Below, piece after piece: positions 23,204-33,492 of a stretch of 64,000 bases of DNA (the stretch's first letter is position 1; every line of letters starts with the position of its first letter). The position numbers and the translations under genes are program-made. A model generated the notes under the pieces. That model saw only the letters and a program-made list of their open reading frames with translations. It had not been told where the DNA came from and did no database searches. The stretch comes from Desmodus rotundus (taxonomy: Eukaryota; Chordata; Mammalia; Chiroptera; Phyllostomidae), in contig NC_071392.1 of the NCBI RefSeq assembly GCF_022682495.2, positions 81,112,797 through 81,176,796 of the forward strand. The letters run 5' to 3'.

Positions 23204-25277
23204 ATGTGGAGGAGCGAGAAGCATCATCTATGCTAATTTGGGGATCTGTGAGCCTCTTTCACCCTCTTCGCAGCCACAGTTGAAGAAGCTAATTTCATTA
23301 GCTTAGCTATGCTGCTCCTCCTCCCTTACACACGCCTGGGTGCCGTAGGTGTGGCCGTCAATGAATGTTTTGAACAATTACAGTTTCCTTTATTTCTGAA
23401 AAACTGCTGGAAATGATTCCGAATTCCAGACCATGGGCCAGGAGCTAGAATCTCCATGATTTAAGCATCACTAAACTGGACAAGGTGAGGCCAGCTGCCC
23501 TTTTTTCTATTCTGTTACTCTCCACTAAGCACGGGACATGGAAAACACTGCTTTTTAAATCTTCTTTTCAATAGGAATTGCTGATCAAAAGACTTTCCAT
23601 TAAATAGATGAGATTATTGACCTTAACCAAAAGGTCTGATGTTGACAGGCTACGTCTAAGCCACTAAATGTTAATGGGCTCCGCCTGCAAAGTCCTTTGA
23701 TGCAGCTTTTCACTTTCAATTGCACATAAACCATGAAGGTTAGAATCTGCGAGGGTGTCTTAATTAATATTAGTTGCATTTATACCTACTTTTAGCAATA
23801 CTTTTCATATTAAAGTTTCTGATATGAATTCTGGTAATTTCAGAAACCCCAAGACCTCAAAGACTTATCACATATCGAATTTTTGTCTACCACTTGGCAC
23901 TTGTTAATTGATTAATGAAGTCAATACGTTATTGGGTGTCTTGTTCCTTTTCAACAGCTGACACTTTTCAGTGGTGAAGGGTTTCAGGCGGGGAGCATCC
24001 TCCAGGCCCATCAAGGAATACGGAGAGGGAGATAAGTCTCCGTCCTCCACGGAGTTTTTAGGAACTTGCCATTTAGTGATTAATTTACTCATATTTTTTT
24101 CTAGGTCCCTGCTTTGCTGTCTTCTTTCCAGTTTTACTTTCCAGTGAATATATTCCTCTTCGCTCCCGGTCTCTGTAAATGCTACCATAGATTTCACTCC
24201 GCGGTTCCCACTCCCCATCCTGTGTGAATAAAAATCGTACGCAGATCAGGCTTTACTGAGATAAATTAGAGCCTCAGCCCACCTGGGATATGATAAAGTT
24301 AGATGAACAGTCTTCTATATTCTCTTCTAACTCTCATTAAAATACTATGACAAATAAAAGAGAATGATGTTTTTTAAAAACTGGAAACTGTGGATAACAG
24401 CCAGCAATTTCATTGTAGGAGAAAATTTCTGGGGTTTGTTACATGGATAAATTTATACCCAAAAGCACAATTAGTTAATTAGGTCAATCTAATTATCAAC
24501 TTCAACCAACAAAATCTTCTAAACACCTGGCTTGAAAACAAACCCCAATACTGAAAAGGAGACTCTTGGTAAAATTTAGGAATTGTTTTCTGAGCTTGTT
24601 CAAATCCTGTTTTCTGTTTATAGCCCGTACACCACTTATACCTCATTGGCAATGCTATTTCTGTGGTTAGTTAGAAAATACAGTTCCTGGTACAAAGTGG
24701 GGCGTGTGGGGGGGTAAATGAGAGGTTGGGAGCCTCACAGGATGACACCTACTCTCCACGGAAACCGCGTGTTGACGAGGGAGCCACCAGAGAATGGGAG
24801 GGGCCAGAACAAAGGACTTGTTGGAGGGCGAACTAGAATGGTGAGCAGGACCGACAATTACTTACTTTTCTTTTAAATAAAAATTCTTACTATAGTTAGA
24901 TAACCGTGAGATTTAAAGGTAGATGAACGTGTGGGGGGGTGTTAAGAACTCTTTAGCTCATATAAGGAACAGTCACTTGACTATTTGAGAACAATCATAT
25001 TTCTTTGACATACTTTCCACAAAACAAGAAACAACCCAAAAATTAAAATGCATTTTCTTTGTAATCCCACGGCATTACAGGAAGCTCAAATATACATTTG
25101 AAAGTCTTTCAGTTGGTAATTGATCATTTAAAAATTTTATATTTAAAAAATTATATCAAAACTGCTAATGATTAAACTACAAAAGTGAATGAAAGCTAGA
25201 CCAGAATGCGTGATGGATGGCAAAGGGAAAAATCAAAAGGAGATAAAAATTTGAATGATAAGATGTGAGCAAGTATG
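23204..25277. other. No gene seen; long unique stretch
   Basis: No repeat family recognised. Longest ORF 104 codons (23904-24218 reverse), no similarity. Confidence 0.45.
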
Positions 25278-25425
25278 CCCGGCCAGGTAGCTCCGTTGTT
25301 GGAGTGCTGTCCCCAATACACCAAGGCTGCGGGTTTGCTCCCTGGTCAGGGCGCACGCAAGAATCAACCAATGGATGCATAAATAAGTAGAACAACCAAA
25401 ATCGATGTTTCTGTCTCTCTCACAC
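25278..25425 (+). mobile_element. Short tRNA-like bat SINE (second subtype)
   Basis: CCCGGCCAGGTAGCTCCGTTG head, GAGTGCTGTCCCCAATACACC, GGTTTGCTCCCTGGTCAGGG, GAATCAACCAATGGATGC and ATCGATGTTTCTGTCTCTCTC. It differs from the VES main type by the GGTAGCTC head and the short GAATCAACCAATG body. It shares these with 43773-43932 and 62884-63055. Confidence 0.85.
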
Positions 25426-25659
25426 ATTCATTTGCAAGAATTATGTCATAGCATCATGTCTTGTTTATGGATACAATGTTGCCCTAAATCTATCTGAAGG
25501 TAGTAATTGGATTTTTTTCTTTTAGAATTTCTGTTTGTGCTCTACATTATCTATTTTACCAGGGATCAGTTTTGCTTAACTTGTTATTTATTTTGCACGT
25601 AGGCAGTTTCTCTTACATATCCGTGTACGTATTAATGAATTTAGTTCATATTTGTGAAT
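25426..25659. other. No gene seen
   Basis: AT-rich unique-looking sequence. Confidence 0.45.
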
Positions 25660-26125
25660 TGTTAAAGAGAAAACATAGGCCCGGCAGACACTCTTGATAA
25701 AAGGCCATAACACCAAACCTGAATTTAACACCTGATCTAACTGCAGTCTCAGCTCCTCCCAGAAACAGCATCTTAATCAACCAGTCTGGGGGTTTCTGCT
25801 AAACACCTAGGAGGTGCTCTGCCCTGCGGGCCCTTTCGCTCCTCCCTCCCCCGAGAAAAAGAGGAAATCTGCATGATTAAAACCCTCTCTCTCCCCCACA
25901 AAAAGGTGTCCCAGCCCCCAAATGATCTTTCTTTCCTTTCCTTTCCTTTGTTAATAGCCCCACCCTCCTTCCTATACAAACCTTCCGTTTCAGACAGCCT
26001 TTCAGAGCGCCCTTCTAGTTGCTAAGGGGGACCCTGCCCTATTAATGAATTGCTTAATAAAGCCAATTAGGTTTTCACATTTTCCCTGAAGCTGCATTGG
26101 AGGGTAAAAAGGCACGGTCTGCAAA
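25660..26125 (+). mobile_element. Probable solo retroviral LTR, forward
   Basis: An LTR-like order of signals. A U3-like part with short C-rich blocks is followed by a TATA-like element TATACAAA at 25973-25980. Then come CTTTCAGAGCGCCCTTC and GAATTGCTTAATAAAGCC with a polyadenylation signal AATAAA at 26056-26061, and a TTTTCACATTTTCCC stretch. That spacing (about 80 nt from TATA-like element to poly(A) signal) fits a compact LTR with a short R region. Exact ends are uncertain, and no internal viral sequence adjoins. Confidence 0.6.
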
Positions 26126-26148
26126 GCAATGAAGATTTAAATCTGAAG

Positions 26149-26187
26149 TGTGTATGTGAGTGTGTGTGTGTGTGTGTGTGCGTGCGC
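26149..26187 (+). repeat. (TG)n microsatellite
   Basis: Pure TG at 26161-26180, extended on both sides by TGTATGTGAG and CGTGCGC variants. Confidence 0.95.
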
Positions 26188-26204
26188 ATAAACCCTTGGA
26201 CTGC

Positions 26205-26300
26205 TGCTAAATTCCTTGGGGGTGAGGAATCACACTACCCAGATTTTTTACCCAGTGCCTGACACATCAGAACCATTCAATAATTTGAATTAATAAGTTG
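26205..26300 (+). mobile_element. L2/MIR 3' tail scrap
   Basis: CCCAGTGCCTGACACATCAG followed by CCATTCAATAATTTGAATTAA is the shared L2/MIR end (CAGTGCCTGGCACATAGTAGG...CAATAAAT). Confidence 0.5.
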
Positions 26301-27254
26301 ATTGTTTATCTTTATTCTTTTTTGCTTTTTCTTTTAGTTTTCTAACTTTTGTTACTTAATCTTTGACTTTATTGTATCTTCTTATTTGGAAGCTATATGA
26401 GTCTAAAAATAGTTTCCTTTATAGCCTAAGAAAATGATGGATTTAAAGCTATATGTCAAATATAAATATGTATATACATGTGTGTGCTTATGTATGTGTT
26501 TGTATATGTTTAATGCCAAGTGTAAAGGCAAGTACACTGACTTCCTCCTAACACATAATACAGTTGGCTCATTTGTTTTCTCCGTTTTCCTTTTTGTCCA
26601 CTTCCTCTAGGTGAGTATGTGATCTTGGTCCAAGTCCATTATCAACAATTTATTATTACCATTAAAAAGGTAGATTTCTTTCAGAATTTATAAAATACCT
26701 ATCCATTTGTCCTCATTAGGAGCATTGCCGACCTTTTTAGACACTTATTCAGATTTAATGCTCTCTGCCAGGCCTTTTCCCCCATAATTTAACCACTTAA
26801 CCACTTAGAGTTTCGGTATTCTAATTCAGCTGTGGTTCCCAGGATTTTCCATCCGCAAGTGGTGTAAAATGAAAGAAAGCATTTCTGCCATATTTCTTGA
26901 TTTTTTTTTGTTTGCTTAGGAAAATGTCTTCTAGTTCACAAAAATAATCTTCCAACTGGATGTGTGCAGAATTTTGAGGTTACATCTCTGTTGCCAACAC
27001 TCCGCAGGTTGGTATCCTGGCGTGCCATGTTGGGTAGGAGAGGAGTCAGAGGTCAGGTTTATTTGCTCAGTTTTCATTCTGAATCATGTGCAGGCTTTTC
27101 CGGGGTAATTAGAACCCTTTATTTTGGATTTCTGGGATGCGCTTTAGGGCACATTGCTTTCAATCACCTTTCCTGACTCTTCAGGTTCTTTTATTTCAGG
27201 CGTTTTTTTTATAACTGTACATATATTTGAAAAAAGTTTATTTTCTTCCACGTG
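26301..27254. other. No gene seen
   Basis: AT-rich unique-looking sequence with a TG/TA-rich patch at about 26460-26515. Confidence 0.45.
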
Positions 27255-27352
27255 TTCTACGTTGTCAGCCTAAGGGGAAAGAGCTCAGTGCTGCTGACTG
27301 CGTAGTCAGATGATGCACGTTTTAAGAACTATTGCAGCACATGGGTTGAAAT
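27255..27352 (+). mobile_element. hAT-like element, 3' half only
   Basis: GTTGTCAGCCTAAGGGGAAAG, GACTGCGTAGTCAGATGATGC, ACGTTTTAAGAACTATTGC and GCACATGGGTTGAAATTCGC. These match, in order, the 3' half of the copy at 29384-29648. It stops abruptly where the L1 remnant begins. Confidence 0.6.
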
Positions 27353-28010
27353 TCGCTGCTCTAGGTCCATCCATGTTGTTGCAAATGGTAAGATTTTATT
27401 GTTGTTTTTATGGCTGAGTAACATGTACCACATCTGTATCCATTCATCTGCTGGTGGATACTTAGGTTGCTTCCTTACCTTGGCTATTATAAATAATACT
27501 GCAATGAACACAGGGGTGCATATATCTTTTCGAATTCGTGTTTTGGATTTCTTCGGATAAACACCTGGAAGTGAGATGGCTGGGTCATGTGGAAGTACTA
27601 TTTTTAGTTTTTTGAGGAACCTCTGGACTATTTTCCATAGTGGCTGCTCCAGTCTGCATTCCCACTAGCAGTGCATGAGGGTTCCCTCTTCTCCACATCC
27701 TCTCTAACACTTGTTTGCTGATTTATTGATGATAGTCATTCTGACAAGTGTGAGGTGACCTCTCATTGTGGTTTTAATTTTTGTTTACTGGATGATAAGT
27801 GGTGTCGAGCATCTTTTCATATGTCTATTGGCCATCTGTATGTCCTCTTTGGAGAAAGGTCTATTCAGGTCCTCTGCCCATTTTTTAACTGGGTTGTTTG
27901 GTGTTTGGTGTTGTGTGAATTCCTTACACATTTTGGATGTCAACCCCTTATTTGGATGTATCATTGGTATATATCTTCTCTCATTCAGTAGTTTATCTTT
28001 TCTAAAGTCC
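27353..28010 (-). pseudogene. LINE-1 ORF2 C-terminal remnant
   Basis: Reverse-strand reading from about 27511 to 27340 gives a peptide with FIAVLFIIAK, then KQPKYPPADEWIQMW and NNKILPFATTWMDLE. This is the conserved C-terminal end of mammalian L1 ORF2 (the family has FIAALFTIAK, DEWIKKMWY and a FAATWMELE-type end). Upstream on the same strand, 27520-28010 continues the ORF2 DNA collinearly, including the tract around GGGAATGCAGACTGGAGCAG, but with stops and small shifts. It is 5'-truncated and dead, and its 3' part is cut off by the hAT-like element. In an active element this protein supplies endonuclease and reverse transcriptase; neither domain is in this piece. Confidence 0.85.
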
Positions 28011-28437
28011 AGAAATGTTTTCGCTCTTGCAGTGATAGTATTTCTTTTTTACTTAGGTTACTTAAACATTTTTGGCTACCTGTGAAATGTTTCACTAACT
28101 TAGATGATCTTGAATACATAGGTTAGTGCTAGGTTAGTGCATTTTCTTCAGATGTTAGGGAAGGATTTTAGTGCCGGAGTCATCATAGGTAGCTTCTAAT
28201 CCAACAACACAGGTATTGACTCATTGACGACAGGCCTTTTCAGGAGAACTTCCCACAGTGATGGAGATGTTTCATATTTGCATTGTTTGGTATGGTAGCC
28301 GATAGCCACATGTGGCATTTGAGCTCTTTAAATGTGGCTCAGGTTTCAAGTTGTACAGCCATGGTTTCTAAATCACGTGTGCACGTGTAGGACTTGTTTC
28401 AAACCCCCTATTACATGTGTGTGTATATGTATGTATG
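28011..28437. other. No gene seen; short tandem duplication
   Basis: Contains an 11-bp tandem duplication (AGGTTAGTGCT then AGGTTAGTGCA) at about 28119-28140 and an ATGT-rich patch at 28418-28438. Confidence 0.5.
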
Positions 28438-28439
28438 TA

Positions 28440-28741
28440 TAGCTGACCCTCAAACAACACAGGTGTGAACTGCATGGGTCACATGTAGTTCATATCCTCA
28501 TGGATATGTAGATTTTTTTTCAATAAATTAAGTGCTGTAAAAGTATTTTTTCTTCCTTACAATTTTCTCTGATTTGTTATAAGAGTATAGTATATAATAC
28601 ATATAACATAGAGAACATGTATTAATCAACTGTTTATGTTACTGATAAGGGTTTGGTTTAGCTCAGTTTTGGGGGAGGTATATTCAGGTTTTTATGGGGA
28701 AGGTTGGTGCCCCCAACCCCGCATTGTTTAAGGGTCAACTG
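28440..28741. mobile_element. Tigger-type (TcMar) DNA transposon
   Basis: Terminal inverted repeats are visible. The left end AGCTGACCCTCAAACAACAC pairs with the right end, whose complement is CAGTTGACCCTTAAACAATG. Inside are CAATAAATTAAGTGCTGTAAAAG, AGAGTATAGTATATAATACAT and CAACTGTTTATGTTACTG. The order matches a nonautonomous Tigger element of mammals. A TA flanks the left end; the right-hand TA is mutated. Confidence 0.85.
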
Positions 28742-28904
28742 TCCATGTGTACACAATCAGATCGGAGCTCCTTCCCTCTGTGTAGCCTCTACCTTTACTC
28801 AGTCTCCCCATTGGCTGCCAAGGCACCTCCCTGGAACCCTGGAAATACAGATCTGGAAACCCAGCTCTATAAGACACTGATTCAGTGCAACTCTTGTTTT
28901 ATAG

Positions 28905-29000
28905 CTTCTCTATTGCAGCTGGGAAGCTTAAGGCTCAGACGTTAGGCTGCTTATGCGTCATTTAACGACAGAGCCTGGGCTAGTAGGTCTCTGACATTCA
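28905..29000 (-). repeat. MIR-like scrap, reverse
   Basis: GAAGCTTAAGGCTCAGACG and GACAGAGCCTGGGCTAG fit the reverse MIR words GAAACTGAGGCTCAGAGAG and GGCAGAGCTGGGA. Confidence 0.4.
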
Positions 29001-29383
29001 CTGTATTGTACCTTACGGTGAAATCTTTATCTTTCGTTGTGAATAACTGATACTTTTAGAAATAACAGATTTAGACAAATTCGTCATTAGTGCCATCACT
29101 TCAGAGGGAGGACAAAAATAGAAACCATATGTCATCGTTCAACTCTGGGTCTCAGAACCTCTGTGGGGTTTTGTTGTGTTTTATTTTACAAATACAGAGT
29201 CCCTGAAACCACCTGAAACTTTCTGGATCAGACTTTTAAGTGTGCTACGCTACACTACGCTACGATGTGGAATAGGGCTGCCGCGTTGCAGCTTCAGGGG
29301 GGCTATTCCGGAGCACAGCCGAGGTTGAGAAGTGCTGCAGCAGGTTGCAATTATTTTAGACACGTAATTACAACCTGGTGGAG
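29001..29383. other. No gene seen; 5-bp tandem repeat
   Basis: CTACG-type pentamers repeat four times at about 29246-29266. GAGGTTGAGAAGTGCTGC at 29322 resembles one MER5 end but is too short to call. Confidence 0.45.
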
Positions 29384-29648
29384 CAGCAATATTTGACCTT
29401 TTTTATCCCACGGCACATACAAACTAATTACTAAAATCCTGCGGCACACCAAAAGATATATTTTTGCCAATCTGACAAAAAATTAGGTATGGTTTTGATT
29501 CATTCACACCAGGTGGCTATTATTTTGTTGGCTGTTGTCATTTTTTTAATTTGACAATCTAAGGGAAATGAGGTCAGTGTCCATGACTAAATAGTCAGGT
29601 GTTGCAGGTTTTAAAAAAATCTTGCAACACACTGGTTGAAAATCTCTG
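29384..29648 (+). mobile_element. hAT-like nonautonomous element, near full length
   Basis: The left end CAGCAATATTTGACC and the complement of the right end, CAGAGATTTTCAACC, form degenerate terminal inverted repeats of the CAGNGATTTTCAACC type. Both ends carry CGGCAC- or CAACAC-type subterminal words. The interior (CTGCGGCACACCAAAAG, GATTCATTCACACCAGG, GACTAAATAGTCAGG) matches a repeat I recognise from several mammals. I saw no clean 8-bp target duplication. Confidence 0.65.
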
Positions 29649-29694
29649 GCTTAGAGGGGAGGCATCTCGCAGGGCCAGGGGACTGAAGCTTAGC

Positions 29695-29885
29695 TAAATC
29701 TTCCTGTCAAAGGTGATGTATCTGCTGAGCTCTAACAGAGAGAAGGAACCATCCACTCAAAGGATGACCGGAAGGCTGTTCCAGGCAAAAATTGCAAAAT
29801 CGGCAGAGCCTTGAGACGACCAAGAGCAGGCTGCTCTCAGGAAGTACATTATGAACAGAGCTTCTGGAGAGGGCTTTGATTAATT
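29695..29885 (-). mobile_element. L2-like fragment, reverse
   Basis: GTCAAAGGTGATGTATCTGC, GGAAGGCTGTTCCAGGC and GCAGAGCCTTGAGACGACC match the reverse-strand pattern 'gaggtgacatttgagc / gcattccaggcagag / aaggccctgaggc' of L2-type 3' regions. Confidence 0.45.
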
Positions 29886-30859
29886 TGGGGATCTTCAATG
29901 TATTGTAATCTTTCATCTATTTCCTAACACCATACAGCTTTGGAACGTCACCAGCCCTGAGAGGTGCGGCTCCGGATTTTGCCGGTGTTCATTTTACACA
30001 GAGCATTTTAATGAATACTGCAGTATTCTACGAATGTAACTACCTCATCACACGAGGTTGTTCTGCACTGTTGCGTGTTAAAATGAATCATTGTATGTAG
30101 TGCTTATATGGGCGATTGCTCCACAGATCCATATTTAGTTAGCCTTATTGAGTTGGGCTCATATTATTAACATTATTATGGAACTAGTAATGGATGTGTG
30201 TTTCATTCTCCACTGGCAGGATATTTTTAGTTATAATACTCCAGCGCTGGCCCAAGAGATATTTTCTATTAAACATCCCATTTTTACTTTCTAGTGGAAA
30301 AATAAAACACACCCTACTCTGGCATAAAAATTTAAGTTTATTGACATGAATTTCACTTGGTGACTAAAGGGATATTGCATTGCATCATGCCAGCTAGAAC
30401 TTTGAAGACAAGTTGGAAGGAGGATAGAACTCGGGGTTGGGACCAGGAACTATTGATCAGTCACTCAGCTTCCAGGAGGACTGGTGTCACGAAGAAGATC
30501 TCACTCACGAGGCTGAGATTCCCACGAGGAATTGGTCCGGGGTACAGATGGACCCTAACTCGACTGCTATGCTCTGTTTCCAGCGTGTGGTATCGGGCAG
30601 GTTTGGAAGACAATTGTGAATGGTCAGCGGGGCAGATCCTCCTCATGGAAACCTGGTTTTGATTCGAGGGTTCAGAATACGTTAAACATGAAGAGCTCTG
30701 GCTTAGACTGTTTTTATTTGAATGGGTCAAGAGCTCTGAAATAAGCCTTTCCCTCCAATGCATCTGTTACATAATTACAGCATCCTCACAGTTCACCTGA
30801 AATTTTGGTAAAACCTACAGATCTCTGGGCTGTAGTGGAGGAAGCCAGTACCCTAGGGC
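29886..30859. other. No gene seen
   Basis: Unique-looking sequence. Overlapping ORFs of about 100 codons on both strands (30357-30763) have no family. Confidence 0.45.
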
Positions 30860-31040
30860 AGCAGGGCTCAACCTCTTTGGCACCAGGGACCGGTTGCATG
30901 GAAGATAATTTTTCACGGGCCAGGGATGGGTACATGATTTTGGGATGATTCAAGCACATTACATTCAAGCTCACCTCCTGCTGTGCGGCCCAGTTCCTAT
31001 CAGGCCCAGACCAGTACCCAGAGGTCAGGGACCCCCACCC
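30860..31040 (-). mobile_element. hAT-type internally deleted element
   Basis: GCAGGGCTCAACCTCTTTGG, CACCAGGGACCGGTTGCATGG and AATTTTTCACGGGCCAGG form one end. CTCACCTCCTGCTGTGCGGC, CCCAGTTCCTATCAGGCCC and GGTCAGGGACCCCCACC form the other. This is the reverse of the mammalian element beginning CAGGGGTCCCCAACCC and carrying GGACCGGTAC. The middle is missing. Confidence 0.75.
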
Positions 31041-31234
31041 CAGAGGAAACCTTATCTCTGTTCTAATCCCAGTTGCCAATTTATAGTCTCAAAAACTCTT
31101 CTACCACTTGCTGTTAGTTTATTTGTTTTTTTTTATCTTGATGCCTCAGAGAGCTGCAGAACAATGAATAATGTTTAGCAACACAAATTATTAAAATATA
31201 TCTTCATATATGTAAGTAAAAATAGGGGGTCATA

Positions 31235-31375
31235 TGGGATTTAATTATTCAATAAATATTTGTTGAGGAGCTACTCTAGGCTAGACTCTGTCTTAAATGC
31301 ATGCAATTAGAAATCAGAAAGAAAAATGAAGTCCCTAACTTTATGAAACTTATATCCTAGTATTTCCTCACAATC
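31235..31375 (-). mobile_element. L2 3' end, reverse
   Basis: TTATTCAATAAATATTTGTTG, GAGCTACTCTAGGCTAGACTC and AACTTATATCCTAGTATTTCC: the reverse L2 3' end with its TTCAACAAATATTTATTGAGC signature. Confidence 0.55.
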
Positions 31376-32119
31376 TAGAGAGGTCACCAGATCAAGAAGG
31401 GGGGACCTTGACAAGGTGAGTCTCCTTTCAATGTCTGGGTCCCTCGCTCCCTTGTATTTCAGGATGGGCGCATGCAGAGGTCAGAGCAGTTGCGTTTGGG
31501 TGCCAAGTACCAAAGAAAGCGTCTGCTACGGGAAGCCATCAAAGGAATTGACCAGGAGACAGAGGTAGAGAGTAAACTGTTCTTTGTGGGAAAGGTAATC
31601 TAACTTCAAGTTACTTTATATGCTTATCTTCATTTTGCTGCTCTCTAGCCTTTCTCAAAGTCTCCTTTTCAATCACTTCTTTTCTTGTACATTTTTTTAT
31701 TAACTCATTGACCTTCCACTGTTAGAGTAGCTCAGTTGTCCTACGTTCCCTGTCTCTGGGGACAGATGAAGCAACATAACTCAAAATAAAAAAAGATGTT
31801 CTCTTTAGCTGTGTTTCAAAAGCTTAACTCCCAGGGAAAAATAAAATCACATGCACAAAGGGAAGGGAAGTGGGAGCCAATGGAGCAGAATCACCAGTTT
31901 CTCCAGATCGACTGTACTCTGGACAAGCCCTGGGCAGAGGTAGTCTTGGGTAATCTCAGTGTCCCCAGCCCTAGCACTTGTCAAAGCAGCAAAGTGGTTG
32001 CTGGGCACTTAAGATGGAGGAGACATACCGGGAAGTGCTGTCTGACCAGAAGGTGCCCTGTGAACAGAAATGGGTGCCATCTGTCAGGCAGCCTGGGTGG
32101 GCAGCACTAAGGACCAGGG
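31376..32119. other. No gene seen
   Basis: Unique-looking sequence without support for coding. Confidence 0.45.
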
Positions 32120-33480
32120 ATGACAACAGGTGTCTTGGTAGACTTATGTTTGGTCACATTGTATGGACCAGCTGGCACTGTTTCTCTGATACTGTTGGAG
32201 GAGGTGACAGAGAGGACATGACCTGTGAGTGGGACCCCAGGAATCAGAGACTCCTCGGACCCTCCCTCCCCCGTTCTTGGAATGTACATTTCAGCCCCCA
32301 TTCCCACAGTGGTGTTGACATAAGAACGTCCAAACCTACAGAAAATATTCTGACTTCATTAGAGTTTATTTGAGCCAAACTGAGGACATGCTTGGAGGCA
32401 AGCTCTCCATGGACTAAGAAAGTGCTCCAGGCTGACAGACCTAGGCGGGGCTAGGGGGAGTGGCAAATCACCAGACGGGGAAGCTGTACTGTGGGAAAAT
32501 GCCTGCCTGGGACACTGCCTGCTGACCCTACCCGGGACAAACAGATGCTCGGCTAAGGGGTCTGGGGTCGGCCTCTCTGGCATAACAGGATGCAGCTTTA
32601 ACCCAAGGCTGACAAGATGTATGGTCAGCAGAAAGGGCAACCAGAAACCAGCTCTAGCCAATCATTCTGATACTCCAACTAGTTACCCTTTGTGGGGTTT
32701 TGTGCTTAAAAAAAAACCCTGCCCTAAGAACAACTGAGCGAGTCTTAACCTCCCTTGGTTGGCTCCACTTCCCCTCTTACTCCACGCTAATAAGCCCTAG
32801 CTCACTGCGTCCATCTGGTTTCTTGAGCAACTCTGGCCTGGCACAGACAATGGCAGTTTTGTAGGTCTTTTTATGCATTTGGCATCAAAGGAGCGAAGTA
32901 AGGAAGGTACCATGAAATCCACTGTGGGAGATTAAAGAGGCAAGAGAAAGCCAGGTGTGCAAATCTCTATGACTGGATTACCGGAGAGCCAGGTGCTCAC
33001 TTGAGGGTGGTTACTCCTCAGGGGGGCCTGGAAAAGAGGGCTACCCAGGCATTTCAAAAGGCTGTTCACTTAGGTGCACAGGGATAATGGTCAGGCCTAA
33101 GGCAAAACAAACCTTTTACTAAGGGAGTGATCAGCCTGGGGCATGGCCACACCCTGTGATCTAGCAGGAGTTCAGGATCAGATCATGCTGTGAGGTTACT
33201 TTCGGTCCCAAGCTTGTCAGATTTACTGTGTAGCCCCTCTTTCATGCAGAGTGAGAACCTTTTTTAAAAAAATTAGTCTTCATTGTATGTTTTTTCCATT
33301 AACATCTAGTCCCCTTATATCCCTCTCCCCCCAGTACCATTTCAAGCAGGTGTTGACTGAACATGTGACTAAACCTCATTACGGCTTCTATATAAACTTC
33401 TAAGATTCTGGCTGGTGGGTGCAGATTCACTGGTCTTGGAGGCCACCTGAGACAAGCCTCATACGTAACTTCCTTTGCTT
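32120..33480. mobile_element. LTR-like composite repeat
   Basis: Two flanking blocks resemble the element at 50.56-51.0 kb: TTCTTGGAATGTACATTTC...CCCACAGTGG at 32274-32312, and AAGATTCTGGCTGGTGG...TTGCTTATCAAAACCACCACC at 33402-33492. Between them lies about 1 kb that is absent from the second copy. It has an LTR-like reverse-strand phrase TTGGCTCAAATAAACTC (32360-32380). My reading is an old LTR-type repeat carrying a later insertion. The family is not named. Confidence 0.35.
33258..33340 (-). mobile_element. Possible L1 3' tail scrap
   Basis: A T-rich start, TTCATTGTATGTTTTTTCC, then CCCCTTATATCCCTCTCCCC and CCCAGTACC. The layout is like the L1 end at 9.5 kb but weaker. Confidence 0.35.
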
Positions 33481-33492
33481 ATCAAAACCACC

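Noticed and set aside
27353..28010. An active LINE-1
   Set aside because: It is 5'-truncated, has stops and shifts, and lacks the endonuclease, the reverse-transcriptase core and the 3' end.
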